From: Archivesica marissinica
Taxonomy: Eukaryota > Mollusca > Bivalvia > Venerida > Vesicomyidae
Direction: 5' to 3'
NCBI GenBank assembly: GCA_014843695.1
Contig: CM026387.1
Span: forward strand, 81,771,128 to 81,835,127
Length of the DNA: 64,000 nucleotides
Shown here: piece by piece, positions 25,407 through 36,599 of the stretch
Layout: every line of letters begins with the position of its first letter
Position numbering within the stretch: position 1 is the stretch's first letter
The notes under the pieces: generated by a model
The model's database searches: none
Told to the model about the DNA's origin: nothing
The model's input: the letters and a program-made list of their open reading frames with translations, nothing else
Made by a program: the position numbers and the translations under genes

Positions 25407-28290
25407 TTACAGGTCATCATTGTCATCATCATTGCCAGTATCCTGATCCGCCTGCGAATGGTTATGAGGGTTGTTGCATGAATCAAGTTGGCACTGTCCA
25501 CAAGCAGATGTACAGGGTAATCCATAGGTTCGAAAAGTGCAGCGTTGTGTACTGCAGCCTGTTGTGCAGTTGCAATGGACTACTTTTAGTAGATTGTCTG
25601 GTGCGGCATTCTTATCAGTCATTACTAGGATGAATTGATTGGCCTCAGATTTCCATCCCCAGTCTGTTGCATCGAGGCTAGTCTCTTTTCCCATACATGT
25701 CATGATCTGATAGTAGACTCGTAAGGAATGGTATTTTGTTGCAGATGCAGTTGGTGGAAGCCATTTTGGTGTTACAAATGATGTGGCAGAAACTACTTTG
25801 TTAAGATGCTATGTCGCAATGAGGTGAGAGTGTCAGATGTAACCTTTCTGCCAAACAGAATAATCATCGCTTTCAATCCATTTTCTTCAATAGTGTCACT
25901 TTTTTGGCCTGGTTCAGTGAACGCAAGGGCACAATACTTCATGTTAGTGTCTCCTTTCGAAATTTTCTGAAACAGTACCTTTTTCCCTATCCCAAAGATG
26001 CGTGAGGTGGTATCACACCCTGTAAATGCGTGAACAAAGAGCAGCAGAGAACATAACTCGTTACCCAACAGGCACTTTAGCTTGTTAATGTTGTAAACTC
26101 GAATTTGGCTTTTAGACTTGTCCGAACGATAGTATAGACATTTTCTTTCTGGTTTTGAATGGTAGAGGAGGAGAATGAGCAAATCAGTGTCTTCACCTAT
26201 GAGAGTTGTTGACTGAAACTCTGATGCTGCAATGGCTGCTTGTACAATATCACAGTCAGCATCTCCACGTGCATTGATTACATTGCATCCTTTCTCCCTT
26301 AACCTTTGGCTGATGATGTTGATTAAACCTTGCTTGTTGCAACCTCGTGACAAAAACTCTTCTTATTTCCCCATGAATACAGTCTCTGCTGTAAAGTTTA
26401 CTATAAGATGCTTTGTCTGTTGACGTCGCAGATGGGCGTTGTCCTTTATGGATGGTTCATCAAGATATCCATCAAAGACAACTGTAGCTTTCCCATAATT
26501 GTGAAGGGTAAGGTCCACATAGTCATTAGCTATCGCGCCATAGGTACGTCCCTTTGTCCATTTAACGCGGTGCATTAGTGAACCACCATCTAACACATAA
26601 TGTTCAGTCTTTGGTATTTTGTCTGAAACAGCCTCATCTGAAGAACTACTTGAATATTCATCAATTGCTTTAGCAAGCTGGAGTTTGTCTGCTTTCCTGA
26701 ATATGTTGTTTGCATCAAAGAGGGCTGGAGGAAATGGACTAAGTTCATAACTAAGAGCCTCCTCCAAAGAGACGTCCCCTGCTCTAGCAATGACAAGAGG
26801 CCTCTGAAACAACAGAGCAGGGTCTATAGTGCGATCTGCAGTAACTTTGATTGCGGATGCGTCACCCATTGTTTTAGCCTTTTCCTTCCGTTTGCATGTA
26901 TATGTAAATACTGGCTGTCCAGTCATTTTTTCAATGACTTTTTTCACAATTGATTGAAAATCATCAACATTCACATCATCTTTTGCAACAACTCCAGTTA
27001 CAATATTTCGCAAGCTGGGATTCACTGAGAAAGGTGTGCATGATTCAAGTTTATCTTTAATCTTTGCCAGGTCTGACTGATCCCGTTTCATCCGCGATTC
27101 CATGGAGTCCTTGTGTTGTTCACTTGTTGTAAAACCAAGATTATTGAAATCTTGCATGGCAGCATTATATAAAGAACATATTGGGGATGACAGTGTCCAC
27201 AGTGCACGCTGCTCCTCCGTCATGCCACTACCCCTTGTCAGACCACCAGTTGACTTCAGTGATCTCATCAATGTATGTTCGATCACAAGGTCACAACCAA
27301 GACCAGCCCAGAATTGATTGGTTCGGCGAATAACATGAAAACCATCTTCAAACTTTCTATGGACAGTCGGATTCGTCTTTTCCAGTTGTTGCATGTTTTG
27401 TAGATACAGATATGCTGATTTCAAGTAATTGAAATGGCCTGCAGCAGCGAATATTGGCAGGCATTCAGCCACAGCAGAAAGATGTGCCTTCCACGAACCC
27501 ATACGATCGGCCATGATCAGCATCCTACCCACTTTAACCATATTAATGTAGGAAAGCCACAGTTTACTTGTCCTTGATCGACTAGTGAGTTCTTGTCTCC
27601 TTTTCTCCAGTGCTTGTTCAATTTTAATCTTCAAATCAGATGTAGCTAGGGATTCCAAATTGCTTTCTCCTGCAATCAGTGAGGTGTAAATATCCTCATA
27701 CTGATCGACTAAGGTAGCAAACTCAGAGTCACTGTCAATGAGATCAGACACTATCATGCCATTTATACATTTCTCTACTAAAAGTTGTCCACGGAATGCC
27801 CTTTGCACTGATTTTCCAGTGAGCATATGCTTAACCGCATTCTCTCCATAGACTACCTTCCAGAGTTTCTCTTAAGCCAGAGCCTTGCATCAGTGTACCG
27901 ATGGCACCTAGCACATAAATGTATGAAAACTGCCAAGCATCTAAGTTATTTCTTTCAGTGGACTGTTCGTTTGTGCGTTATAGATGATCTCGGAGGCCTT
28001 CCAAAACAAAGGTTGGTCAAAGGTTATTATGGGGGAAATTTTGTATCTATCTGCCAGATTGCAAACGTAGTTGAGTGTGTACAGAATGCATGTGGGATCT
28101 CCTGGATACATATCTATCATTGGCAGGAAGTGTACAGAGGACTTGCCAGGGTGTTCATTTCCGCCATGAAGAAGATGCATCATACCCTGCCAATTGGGAG
28201 TTTGCTAGAGAAAGCAGAATGAAAGCTCCCAAAGAACGTCTACAGCTGGCACGCAACTGGGCATTACTGGAAGAGTATCGAACATGACAT
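25407..28290 (-). pseudogene. Transposase-like gene with XPG/FEN-type nuclease and CXC-like tail, broken
   Basis: Read from 28290 down. A frame at 28183-27941 contains HFLPMIDMYPGD and ITFDQPLFWKA. At least two shifts and stops lie between 27940 and 27830. The main frame at 27826-26363 (487 codons) contains MLTGKSVQRAFRGQLLVEK and WKAHLSAVAECLPIFAAAGH. It ends with VVFDGY and a basic stretch, like the XPG N-region. A single in-frame TAA at 26363-26365 precedes the frame 26353-25793. That frame has DADCDIVQAA, GEDTDLLILLL and TGCDTTSRIFGIGKK, which fit the XPG I-region acidic residues and the helix-hairpin-helix. A one-base deletion near 25795 moves reading to 25703-25407, where HCNCTTGC...CTFR..GLPC..ACGQC is a CXC-like zinc cluster. 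The nuclease call rests on motif order and spacing, not on a search. Confidence 0.75.
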
Positions 28291-28302
28291 GACAATACGG
28301 TA

Positions 28303-28630
28303 CCTGTGACGTCATGGTGACGTCATTTCTACATCACAGTGACATCATAGAACAATTTTAAACATGCTTATTTGGTTAAGAGGTATCATGTTTCTATCTA
28401 TTGGTAATACATGTATAGGGTCTAATTCCATCCATAAAAAAGTTTGTAGTACATTGAAATTTCAGGGCGTGGCCATTTTGAATTTATGCTAATTAACCCC
28501 TTTCCCGTGGTGGGATTTTCGAAGACTTTTTTTCTGAGGTTCAGTATGACCCCCCAATGCATTTAAAACAATAACACCTTTTGTTGCAATTTGTTTGGGG
28601 TAAGGCCATTAGTTTTCATATATTGACCCG
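28303..28630. repeat. Right TIR of the XPG-nuclease transposon
   Basis: Inverted copy of 25006-25331. The inner end carries TGACGTCA at 28307 and 28318. Confidence 0.9.
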
Positions 28631-29270
28631 TCTAACAGTCAAAAGGGTCATAAACAATATACAGATACGATTTTGCCCAATAATTGTATGTCCGTTGATA
28701 GAATTGTGTGAATTATTAATATATTCACATTGTAATAGAACATGTAGGGGTGTCGCATCAACAGCTTAGGTCATAAGACTCCAGACTTTCATACAAATAT
28801 TACGACAACACACTATTTCTACTTAGTATTTGTGGCCTAACTAATACAGTTTCGGTAATGACAACGGCAGTCATATTGTATGATAAAATCTAGATTATTA
28901 ATCCATAATCGATTTCATAGTTGCATTTAAATTAGCTGGCTAATCTTACAATCAACTTAAAACTGCAGTATTGGGATACACAAGCTTACTTGAGGATGTG
29001 TGAAATATCGATAGCTGATTGGATTATCCATTATAGTTTGATTGACAGGTGTCGTGATCGATAACAATAAGCTGTTCCATCAATTGACCGCGTATTCTGT
29101 AAGTCATGGTTATACACAAACACGAGCGTTTTAAACCTCATACACTGGAAATTGGAGTCTCATTAGTAGCCTTTATTTACTATCATTTATCTCTGTAAAT
29201 AATTGAGAAATAAAATCTTTAAACTAAAGTGGAGGAAAGATATTGTTATTGACTTTCAATTCTCACAACT
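28631..29270. other. No gene recognised
   Basis: AT-rich sequence between two DNA transposons. Nothing recognisable. Confidence 0.4.
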
Positions 29271-29289
29271 TACGTTTCTTATACCCGTA

Positions 29290-29360
29290 GCGTGAGCCCC
29301 ATAAGCCGCAACTAGCGAACTTACAATCCTCACGGACTTACGGGGCTCACGCTACACCGG
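29290..29360. repeat. Short inverted repeat at the MULE insertion site
   Basis: gtagcgtgagccccataag at about 29288 pairs with cttacggggctcacgctac at about 29337. The Mutator-like element landed in the right arm border. Confidence 0.7.
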
Positions 29361-29845
29361 TAACCAGACACTTCGGCCCTAAGACAATTCGGCCCATAGA
29401 CACTACGGCCCTAAGACATTTCGGCCTTAGACACTTCGGCCCTATACACTTCGGCCCTTATTTCCTAAGACACTTCGGCCCATTTATACATAATTAACTA
29501 ATAGTATTTGTGTCACCGAGTTTCAGTTGTAATTGTGATTGAGTAAGAACAACTGATTGTACTCGTATATAAAAACTTTTATTATACATTTATCACTCTA
29601 CATTTAGACACCTATACAGCTATGCAATAATAGTGATGAAACCAACACACATATGGAGGGAACATAGGTACAATAGTTAATACAAAACTTATATTTTACT
29701 AATATTAAGTCTATTAAAAATGTCACAACGGTTGGATCTCTGTATGTTTGTAGGATGCACGACTTGAATATAATCAAAATCAGGTTTGAACCCGGTCGAT
29801 CAGGACCTGCAGATTTTTGATTGACCTTTGTTTAGTTATGCTCTC

Positions 29846-30087
29846 TATCAAGGCAATAGGAATTTATAATAAGCTGTGATATCAATTGTTAATCATGCCT
29901 TTGTAGTAATCATTCATTCATATATTACCTGTAATTAATCTTACGTCTTTATAACTTCTTAGTATTAATTTTTACGTAATGCATATACTTATATAGAATT
30001 TTATTTCATACACTCGACAATAAACATAAATTTAATGCGCGCTACATGACCTTAGATGTCGATGCGCCGTAAAACACCATTCATTCA
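29846..30087 (+). mobile_element. 5'-truncated retroposon inside the Mutator-like element
   Basis: Flanked by the 14-bp direct repeat ttagttatgctctc (29832-29845 and 30088-30101). It ends with a simple tail of cattcatt repeats after gatgcgccgtaaaacacc. The 3' end looks like that of a LINE or LINE-mobilised SINE. No tRNA-like head is visible, so a truncated LINE is most likely. Confidence 0.7.
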
Positions 30088-30120
30088 TTAGTTATGCTCT
30101 CCACATTTATATATCTATAT

Positions 30121-30375
30121 GTTCTGTATACGCCAAAGCACACTTCTTGAGAAAGTCACCGGTAGATATGTCCCTGGCATCGTACCTATCGTATAGCACC
30201 TACAGGATGCCATCTATTCTCTTATACATCTTTCGCCGGAATCGTATAATTGCCTGCTCATTCACCAATACCATGTTAATTGAAATTAACTTTGCCTCCT
30301 TGTACAGCAGTGGGGCAAGTACATAAAATTGCAGATTACCCCAGCCTGCCTTCCCGTTGATACGACGGTGCCAGC
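30121..30375 (-). pseudogene. MULE transposase C-terminal exon remnant
   Basis: Minus strand: a splice-acceptor-like tttatttacag, then codons with WHRRINGKAGWGNLQFYVL, APLLYKEAKLI and FRRKMYKRIDGIL. The first motif is the conserved post-catalytic WHR block of MULE transposases. An in-frame TAG at 30200-30202 interrupts it, and the frame then continues (YDRYDARDISTGDFLKKCAL). The catalytic part is missing, so it cannot be active. The neighbouring terminal repeats and target duplication support the same assignment. Confidence 0.75.
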
Positions 30376-31262
30376 CTGTAAATAAAATGAAAGTGAGTAG
30401 TTAAGATATGAGATATCCGCACAATTCATGGCTACCTAATATACTCAGATGGATTTTAATTGTTATTTGGTTGCTAAAACTAAAATAAGAGAAACTAACC
30501 CTCGACGTCATTATTTGTCCGGACGGGCTTTTACAACAAAGTTTATATACATATAGGGCATACTTTGTTTGTTACATATTAATGACACATTGACAAATTA
30601 ATTAATGCAATTATCCTTCATTCTAAAACATTTGAATAACTTCAATCATTACGCGTGCACAATAGAAACGATGCACGTGTTAATAGATTACAGGCTCCGA
30701 CTTATGACACTACTATTAATTAAACCGAACAATTAGCGGGACGGTACCTTTAATCTATTATGCACATGCACTATTTCTAGAGAAATGTTTGTTTGCCGAT
30801 GAGGCTTTGATGACTCCTGAATCATGATAATAGAGAATCAGTCTTTAAAACTTATTTATGTTATATTCAATTTAATTGTTGATGAAAAAAACGCAATATC
30901 CTACTATGCAATAAATAATAATTGACATTTACCATACTTACCATACTTAATTAGTTTATACAAATTATCACAAACACAAATTGTAAGCAACATTAATATA
31001 TAATGTTTAAATTTATTCAAAGTATACATGTATCACAAAAAAGTGTAAACAACAACAATATATAATGTTTATAACTATATTCAAAGAAACGCTCAGCCGT
31101 AATCTCTTAGCAATCAGTGAATTGTAAATTGTTTAATTCGGCGTACGACCCACACACATATATAAAATGGGCCGAAGTGTCTAGGGTAATAGGGCCGAAG
31201 TGTCTATGGTAAAAGGGCCGAAGTGTCTTAGGGCCGAAGTGTCTGGTATTCCGCTACACCGG

Positions 31263-33567
31263 CCGTGTGCCAGGTTCGTGGAGTTTTTGAAGAGTTCCAA
31301 GATGGCGAAGACAGAACCAAATGAACTTTGTGGAGTCTGCCATGTTAGTTGTTGTTGCTACCAACTCGATTGTAACTCGAGTGTCGCTTTTCGTTCTAGT
31401 GAAAACATGCGTGCACACACAGTTTCTGTTTTAAAAATAAATCGAATAAACTCTAGGCACCAGACACAAACATTTTTTTTATAGTAAGTAATATCCCGAA
31501 GAGTTTTCGCCCAGAACAGGTTTTCGCCCAACTGTGGAAATAGTAAGTCGCGAGAGATCACGCAATATTTCACGCTCCAGTTACCGGAAATATAAATAAA
31601 CATACCTTGTGCACTTCCAATCTATTTATATCCGATCATAGAGATCAGACAGGTAAATTAGCAGTGACAATTTTAAACCTACCCCAGTTTTCACTAATTT
31701 CACTATATCCGTTTTATGTCACCATATAAATATCATTTTTTAAAGAAATTAGCAATTTTTTCTCCAAAATGACTTCATCGTCTGCCACGCCAATATATTT
31801 ACGAATAGAAATGTCATTATAGTCTCACTGCTCCATGTTTACGAGTTTCGTCTGTTATTACACACACAAGGGGTCTTTATTAATAATATCGATTTTCACC
31901 GTGTTTCACCTTCAGGTCCACGGGTTGTCACAGAGGTTCTCCAACTGATATATATGGTTGTGTAAACCTAGTTTTTCTTTGTTGGGCACCGTGTGATGTG
32001 TTCGATGGATGGGTCCATTTACGGTTCTGCATTTAGTAAGAGTAATTAGGAGGGATGACGACTTCTTATGCCCCGTGTGTTTGACCAAGTTAAATTAAAT
32101 GTTAGTGTTTTAGATACAGTATATAGACAAAATGCTGTCCAACAAATGAATTTTGAGTGAAAATGATAAATTAAGCCTCTTATTAAAGTAAGTCTTCCTT
32201 AGTTTATTGTTTTGTTAAAAAAGAACTGTTGCTTACATACTAATGGTGGCGCTGTAGACAATTTCCACAGTTAGGCGAAAACATGTGACGTCATTCCGGA
32301 TTACTGAGAATGAGGTACCGCTATTTTGTCAACTTTTCTCAAAAAGTAAACATTCGATTTTCTTCGAGATTTTTGTGGATGAATGGTAAAATATTGTTTA
32401 TTTGGTGACATAAAATTGTTTGCAGTGTATGACCATTCTAAACCTATAGGAGTCCCGTTATGTACTACATCGTCGGAAACCAGTAACACCGGGATATATA
32501 ATTATATATTATATTTATTTTTTGTGTCTGGTGCCTGTGGGTTAACTCGTCTAATCAAAATATATGCTCAGTGGGTCTAAACTATTTTCGAAATTAACGA
32601 GCAAATAACTTTATTTCATAGCCTCTAAATGGCAGCGCCGCGGAGGTGTGAACACTTACATGAGATCATATTTCCGGGCGCCATTAAACGCTGGCGTGTT
32701 TTGATTTCTACGGAGGTTTGAAAACTTACCTGAGATCAGTTTTCCAGGCGCCAATTATTCACTTTGAGTTAACAAGGAGTTAAATTTGAAGGAAATATAC
32801 GACAGGCACCGGTACTGCGTTTCCACATCGAGTAAAGCGATTTATTGAGATATCCGATATCGAGTTATCAGGGGTAGAATAATTGATTTATATAAGGAAA
32901 TTGGTCTGGTCAACAGGCCTATATCGAGTTAACGAGAGTAAAGCTGTATCCATAAATATAGCCATGTGTCCCTCAGACATTTTGACCTACACATAGGCAC
33001 AACACTGTTATCAGGTGAAAGGCGACCCTCAATATAAGTAGCTAAAAATGAACTATTTCCAGTGCTCGTAGGCGCTTGGTTCTAGCGATCAAGATCGGAC
33101 CATGGGATTGATTGCTAAAATTAAGCTCCTGCGAGCCACGGAATGTAGCCAAAACAAGGGAAGGGGTACCTGTGATTTCAATTCAGATATTGCCAAAATC
33201 GGCAATATAATATTAAATGTGCAACATGCAAGTAAAAGAGTACATTATAGCATAATCTGATGGTATTATAAAATCAATTGCTGTTATTGAATATTCTCGT
33301 TTTATTTATATCATTGAAAGAAATTTGAATGTGATATCAATACTGTTCATGAAGTTTCTGGTTTTCCTCAATAAATTCTATGATCTCGTGATACCTAAGG
33401 AAGTTGGACTGTATCTATAAACATAGTTTAACTATAATACATCATGATACCAGTGAGTAACACCCATCACTCCTCTCACATGCTGGCGGCTTTGGACCTT
33501 TTTCAAGACTACACCAAAATAGTCTAATTTTAGCAACTACCCTATCTCAGCAATCTATTTTTAGTAA
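31263..33567. other. No gene confirmed
   Basis: Contains one plausible start context at 31301 (caagATGGcg) followed by 13 codons with C..C and a weak donor, but no continuation. Also two degenerate copies of a motif around cggaggtttgaaaacttacctgag at 32640-32750. Otherwise AT-rich DNA without recognisable exons. Confidence 0.35.
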
Positions 33568-33571
33568 TTAA

Positions 33572-34020
33572 GGTTTCTGTGGGGTTCTTGTTTTCCCATG
33601 TAAAGTCAATGGAGATCTAGAGAAAAAAACAATCTCATAAAATAACAGTTATTTTCACAAATAACTCCTGTACATGTATTAAATGAGTATGTATCTCTAT
33701 ACCCACACATAAAACAGATGACATAACCCTGTAATCTGTAAATAATAGACACATTTCGATGTCGGTCATGTATATTTACCTGTGTAGACCGTGTGTAGAA
33801 TGTGTGTTAACACAATATTGTACATGTCATACATCGAAATGTGTCTATTATTTACAGATTACAGGGTTATGTCATATTTTGTATATGGGGGAATAGAGAT
33901 ACATACTCATTTAATACATGCACAAGAGTTATTTGTGAAAATAACTGTTATTTTATGAGATTGATTTTTTTTTAGATTTCCATTGACTTTACATGGGAAA
34001 ACAAGAACCCCCAATCAACC
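33572..34020. mobile_element. 450-bp hairpin MITE flanked by TTAA
   Basis: TTAA at 33568-33571 and 34021-34024. Arms of about 200 bp pair with each other (ggggttcttgttttccc near 33582 with gggaaaacaagaaccccc near 33995) around a ~50-bp spacer near 33800. TTAA duplication fits piggyBac or Kolobok types; the GG...CC ends do not decide which. Confidence 0.75.
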
Positions 34021-34037
34021 TTAACATACCTAGATCA

Positions 34038-34619
34038 TCATCTAAGTACGTACTTAGATCTAGGGTCAGCCTCCACCACGCAATAAATTTTATATTTGTT
34101 GCTCTTGTTCAGGCTTAGCGATATATTTTTGCACAGATGTGTATGGTGTACGAACTGGGTCAAAACTAAAGTTACAGCTCCACCTATAAAAATATCAATT
34201 AACTTTATTACCTGGTACAGTTGCCAATGATTTATCTGATGATCCATCACTAATGTCAATCTAGGATTTAAGCCTTTGGGGCCAGGTGGTCCATCCACAT
34301 TTTGAAAAGGGGCCACCTCTAAGCCAAACTGGGCCACTAGTTTTAAATAACGGTCAAATATGTTGCTTAACGCAGGAAAAGTGGAGGTAACTTTGTTTAT
34401 ATGATCTGCACATTCAGCATGTCGTTCTAATGTGCTTGTTTTGAAATTATCTGTGGATTTTGTCATTGCATTTGACTTTTTTTGCTGCCGACATATTTTT
34501 AATTGACATCAGATTTTTTTCACTCTTGTATCGCAACCAATACAATTTACCCAACCACTCTTTGATATTTTTCCTGATTTAGATTTTTCGTCGTCGGTAG
34601 GAGGGACGATAGCCGTCAT
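34038..34619 (-). pseudogene. Zinc-finger (TTF/BED-like) N-terminal fragment with in-frame TGA
   Basis: The minus frame from the ATG at 34619 runs through SKSGWVNCIGCD, a TGA at 34509-34511, then CQLKICRQQKKSN and STDNFKTSTLERHAECADH. The C..C...H....H spacing with NFKTSTLERH resembles the N-terminal zinc finger of hAT-derived, ZNF862/KRAB-A-like proteins. After about 34390 the frame stays open to 34038, but the residues match nothing I know and may be intron. The stop between start and finger suggests a dead copy; a downstream start is possible. Confidence 0.5.
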
Positions 34620-34624
34620 GATTT

Positions 34625-35860
34625 GTGTGTCATTTGGCTTGGCCTTTTTGGGGATAGAAGACGCGGGAGTACCAGAAAGTAGTCATTTTGTTTTGACATT
34701 TTCATTTGTTTGTTTATTTACAAGGGCGCATACATTTTATTTTGGAGACTTGTTGAAAGCAATTATTCCATCGAAACCCGCACAATTAAACCTGGGTAAA
34801 AATCAGTATTGATAAACTAGTCAACTCACAAATTACCGCTTCCACGCGATTATTGTTACGCTATAGGGATGCAAGCGTCTAGGAAACGCGCAACTGGCCA
34901 TTCCGATGATTAAACAGCCATGAAATGGGTGGCGCAGGAGAAATCGGGAAACGGGCCATTAAAAATGTGTGTGCGCCAGACTTGTTTGCAAACACGCCGG
35001 GGACATTCTAAACGCGCCAATGGTGCAAAAACACGTCCTAGAATGAATCCTGAATGTCATCATATCTTTCCTTGTCTTCATTATTCATGACATCAGAACG
35101 CTCGTTTCAACACTCGTTTCAACGTGAATTGCGCCGCTTTAGAATTTTTCAAAACAAATTGAAAATGCTACGAAATCTCTTTTTGACGTACATTTTTGCC
35201 GAATAAACCTACACGTTAGTGGAAACACATTTTATTGATAATGTTATTCACAGTTAAAACTCTCCCGTCGAAGATATTTTTTGTTGCTGACAGAACCCGT
35301 GTCCTAGTACGGAAATGTGACCTGCTATGGCCAATGTTTGTGGCAATTGTTTGCAAAGTATACATGCATGCAGCTTAAAGTTGTGTTTTATTTGAAGAAC
35401 AATATAAAGACTCGGGATAGGCGTTATATTTGGACAGCTTTGTACAAAATTGTCTCAGATAGGGCCATTTTACTGATCGATGCGAAATCTGACATCCCAC
35501 AGAGTAGAATCCCTGTACTTAAATATATATACTAGTACCCCCAAACGTGCCGAATCCCTGTGATCAAACTTACTTAGTTTTATGCCACCACACCGAATGG
35601 TATATAGCGTTAGGCTTGTCCTTCCGTATGTATGTACGTCCGAACTCGTTTTCACATGATAACTTGAATAATCTTTGGCATACATATATGTAAAATATTT
35701 TCTAGTGACTGCAACTTCATATTTCACCCTCAAGTGCAACATACCGGGGCAAAATATAATGAAAATTGCGTTAGTTTAATGATGTTTCTCTGCTTATTTA
35801 GCAGGAGTACATGTGTTTTGATGACATTTGCATAACGATATATACTGTAATTTCTTCATC
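34625..35860. other. No gene recognised
   Basis: Upstream of the SET-like exon. I looked for the earlier part of a SET domain (NHS-like motif) on the plus strand and did not find it. Confidence 0.4.
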
Positions 35861-35867
35861 TTTGCAG

Positions 35868-36594
35868 CAGCATTAAGGAAGGCGAAGAACTTCTTTATGA
35901 TTATGGCTTAAAGAAATTGCCTTGGGAAATAGGCACAAGAGGGAAGTCGCCTGTGCCTCCAGTGGTAATATTGCCTGTGGTAACATCGCCTGTACCTCCA
36001 GTGGTAACATCGCCTGTGGTAACATCGTCTGTACCTCCAGTGGTAACATCGCCTGTACCTCCAGTGGTAACATCGCCTGTACCTCCAGTGGTAACATCGC
36101 CAGTGGTAACATCGTATGTACCTCCAGTGGTAACATCGCCTGTACCTCCAGTGGTAACATCGCCAGTGGTAACATCGCCTGTACCTCCAGTGGTAACATC
36201 GCCTGTACCTCCAGTGGTAACATCGCCTGTACCTCCAGTGGTAACATCGCCTGTACCTCCAGTGGTAACATCGCCTGTACCTCCAGTGGAAACATCGCCT
36301 GTGGTAACATCGCCTGTGGTAACATCACCTGTACCTCCAGTGGTAACATCGCCTGTGGTAACATCGCCTGTGGTAACATCGCCTGTGGTAACATCGCCTG
36401 TGGTAACATGGCCTGTACCTCCAGTGGTAACATTGCCTGTACCTCCAGTGGTAACATCGCCTGTACCTCCACAGGTAACGTCACGTATATCATCTCTCCT
36501 AGTATCGTCTGTATCTCCAGTCATAATTCAGACTGTTTCTGAATGCCAAACAGTGTTTTTTATGCCCCACCACGATTGTGGACGGGACCTATAG
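35868..36594 (+). CDS. Terminal exon with SET-domain end fused to a Pro/Val/Thr repeat tail
   Basis: After the acceptor ttcatctttgcag (ending 35867; an alternative is three bases later) the frame reads IKEGEELLYDYGLKKLPW. This fits the end of a SET domain (I..GEEL.YDYG), closest in feel to KMT5A-like lysine methyltransferases. SET proteins transfer methyl groups from S-adenosylmethionine to lysine. The same frame then runs through the minisatellite as repeats of SPVPPVVT and SPVVT, and stops at 36592-36594 after about 215 further codons. The intron is phase 1 or similar, since one base precedes the ATT codon. Earlier exons were not found, so either the gene is spread upstream or this is an exon relic. 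Nothing shows that the repeat tail is translated. Confidence 0.55.
35950..36475. repeat. Minisatellite with 24-bp and 15-bp units
   Basis: Mixed array of cctgtacctccagtggtaacatcg (24 bp) and cctgtggtaacatcg or ccagtggtaacatcg (15 bp). The long unit differs by a 9-bp insert, so every unit keeps the reading frame. Several frames stay open on both strands as a result. Confidence 0.95.
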
Positions 36595-36599
36595 TTTTA

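Larger units (their letters stand above)
25006..28630 (-). mobile_element. Decayed DNA transposon with long TIRs and an XPG-like nuclease gene
   Basis: The ends are CGGGTCAATATA and TATATTGACCCG, with near-identical inverted repeats at 25006-25331 and 28303-28630 apart from small indels near the tips. The interior is one minus-strand gene of about 2.8 kb, broken by several frameshifts and at least one stop. No matching target duplication is evident at the borders (tagc on the left, tctaac on the right). The gene combines a large N-terminal region, an XPG/FEN-like nuclease module and a C-terminal cysteine cluster. Academ transposons of the AcademX type are known to carry an XPG nuclease, so this could be a relative; that placement is inference from memory. 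Related uncharacterised proteins are common in molluscs and cnidarians as I recall. Confidence 0.85.
29361..31251 (-). mobile_element. Mutator-like element, internally deleted
   Basis: Flanked by an 11-bp direct repeat cgctacaccgg (29350-29360 and 31252-31262), within the 8-11 bp range of Mutator-like elements. Both ends carry iterated copies of agacacttcggccc in inverted orientation, about seven on the left (29365-29485) and four on the right (31165-31245). The interior contains a transposase C-terminal remnant on the minus strand. The rest of the transposase is absent, and a retroposon is inserted at 29846. Confidence 0.8.

Noticed and set aside
31301..31345. Possible first exon starting MAKTEPNELCGVC
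   Set aside because: Good start context but a weak donor and no partner exon found.
35901..36542. Other long frames across the 24/15-bp minisatellite
   Set aside because: By-products of a frame-preserving repeat; only the frame continuous with the SET-like motif has outside support.
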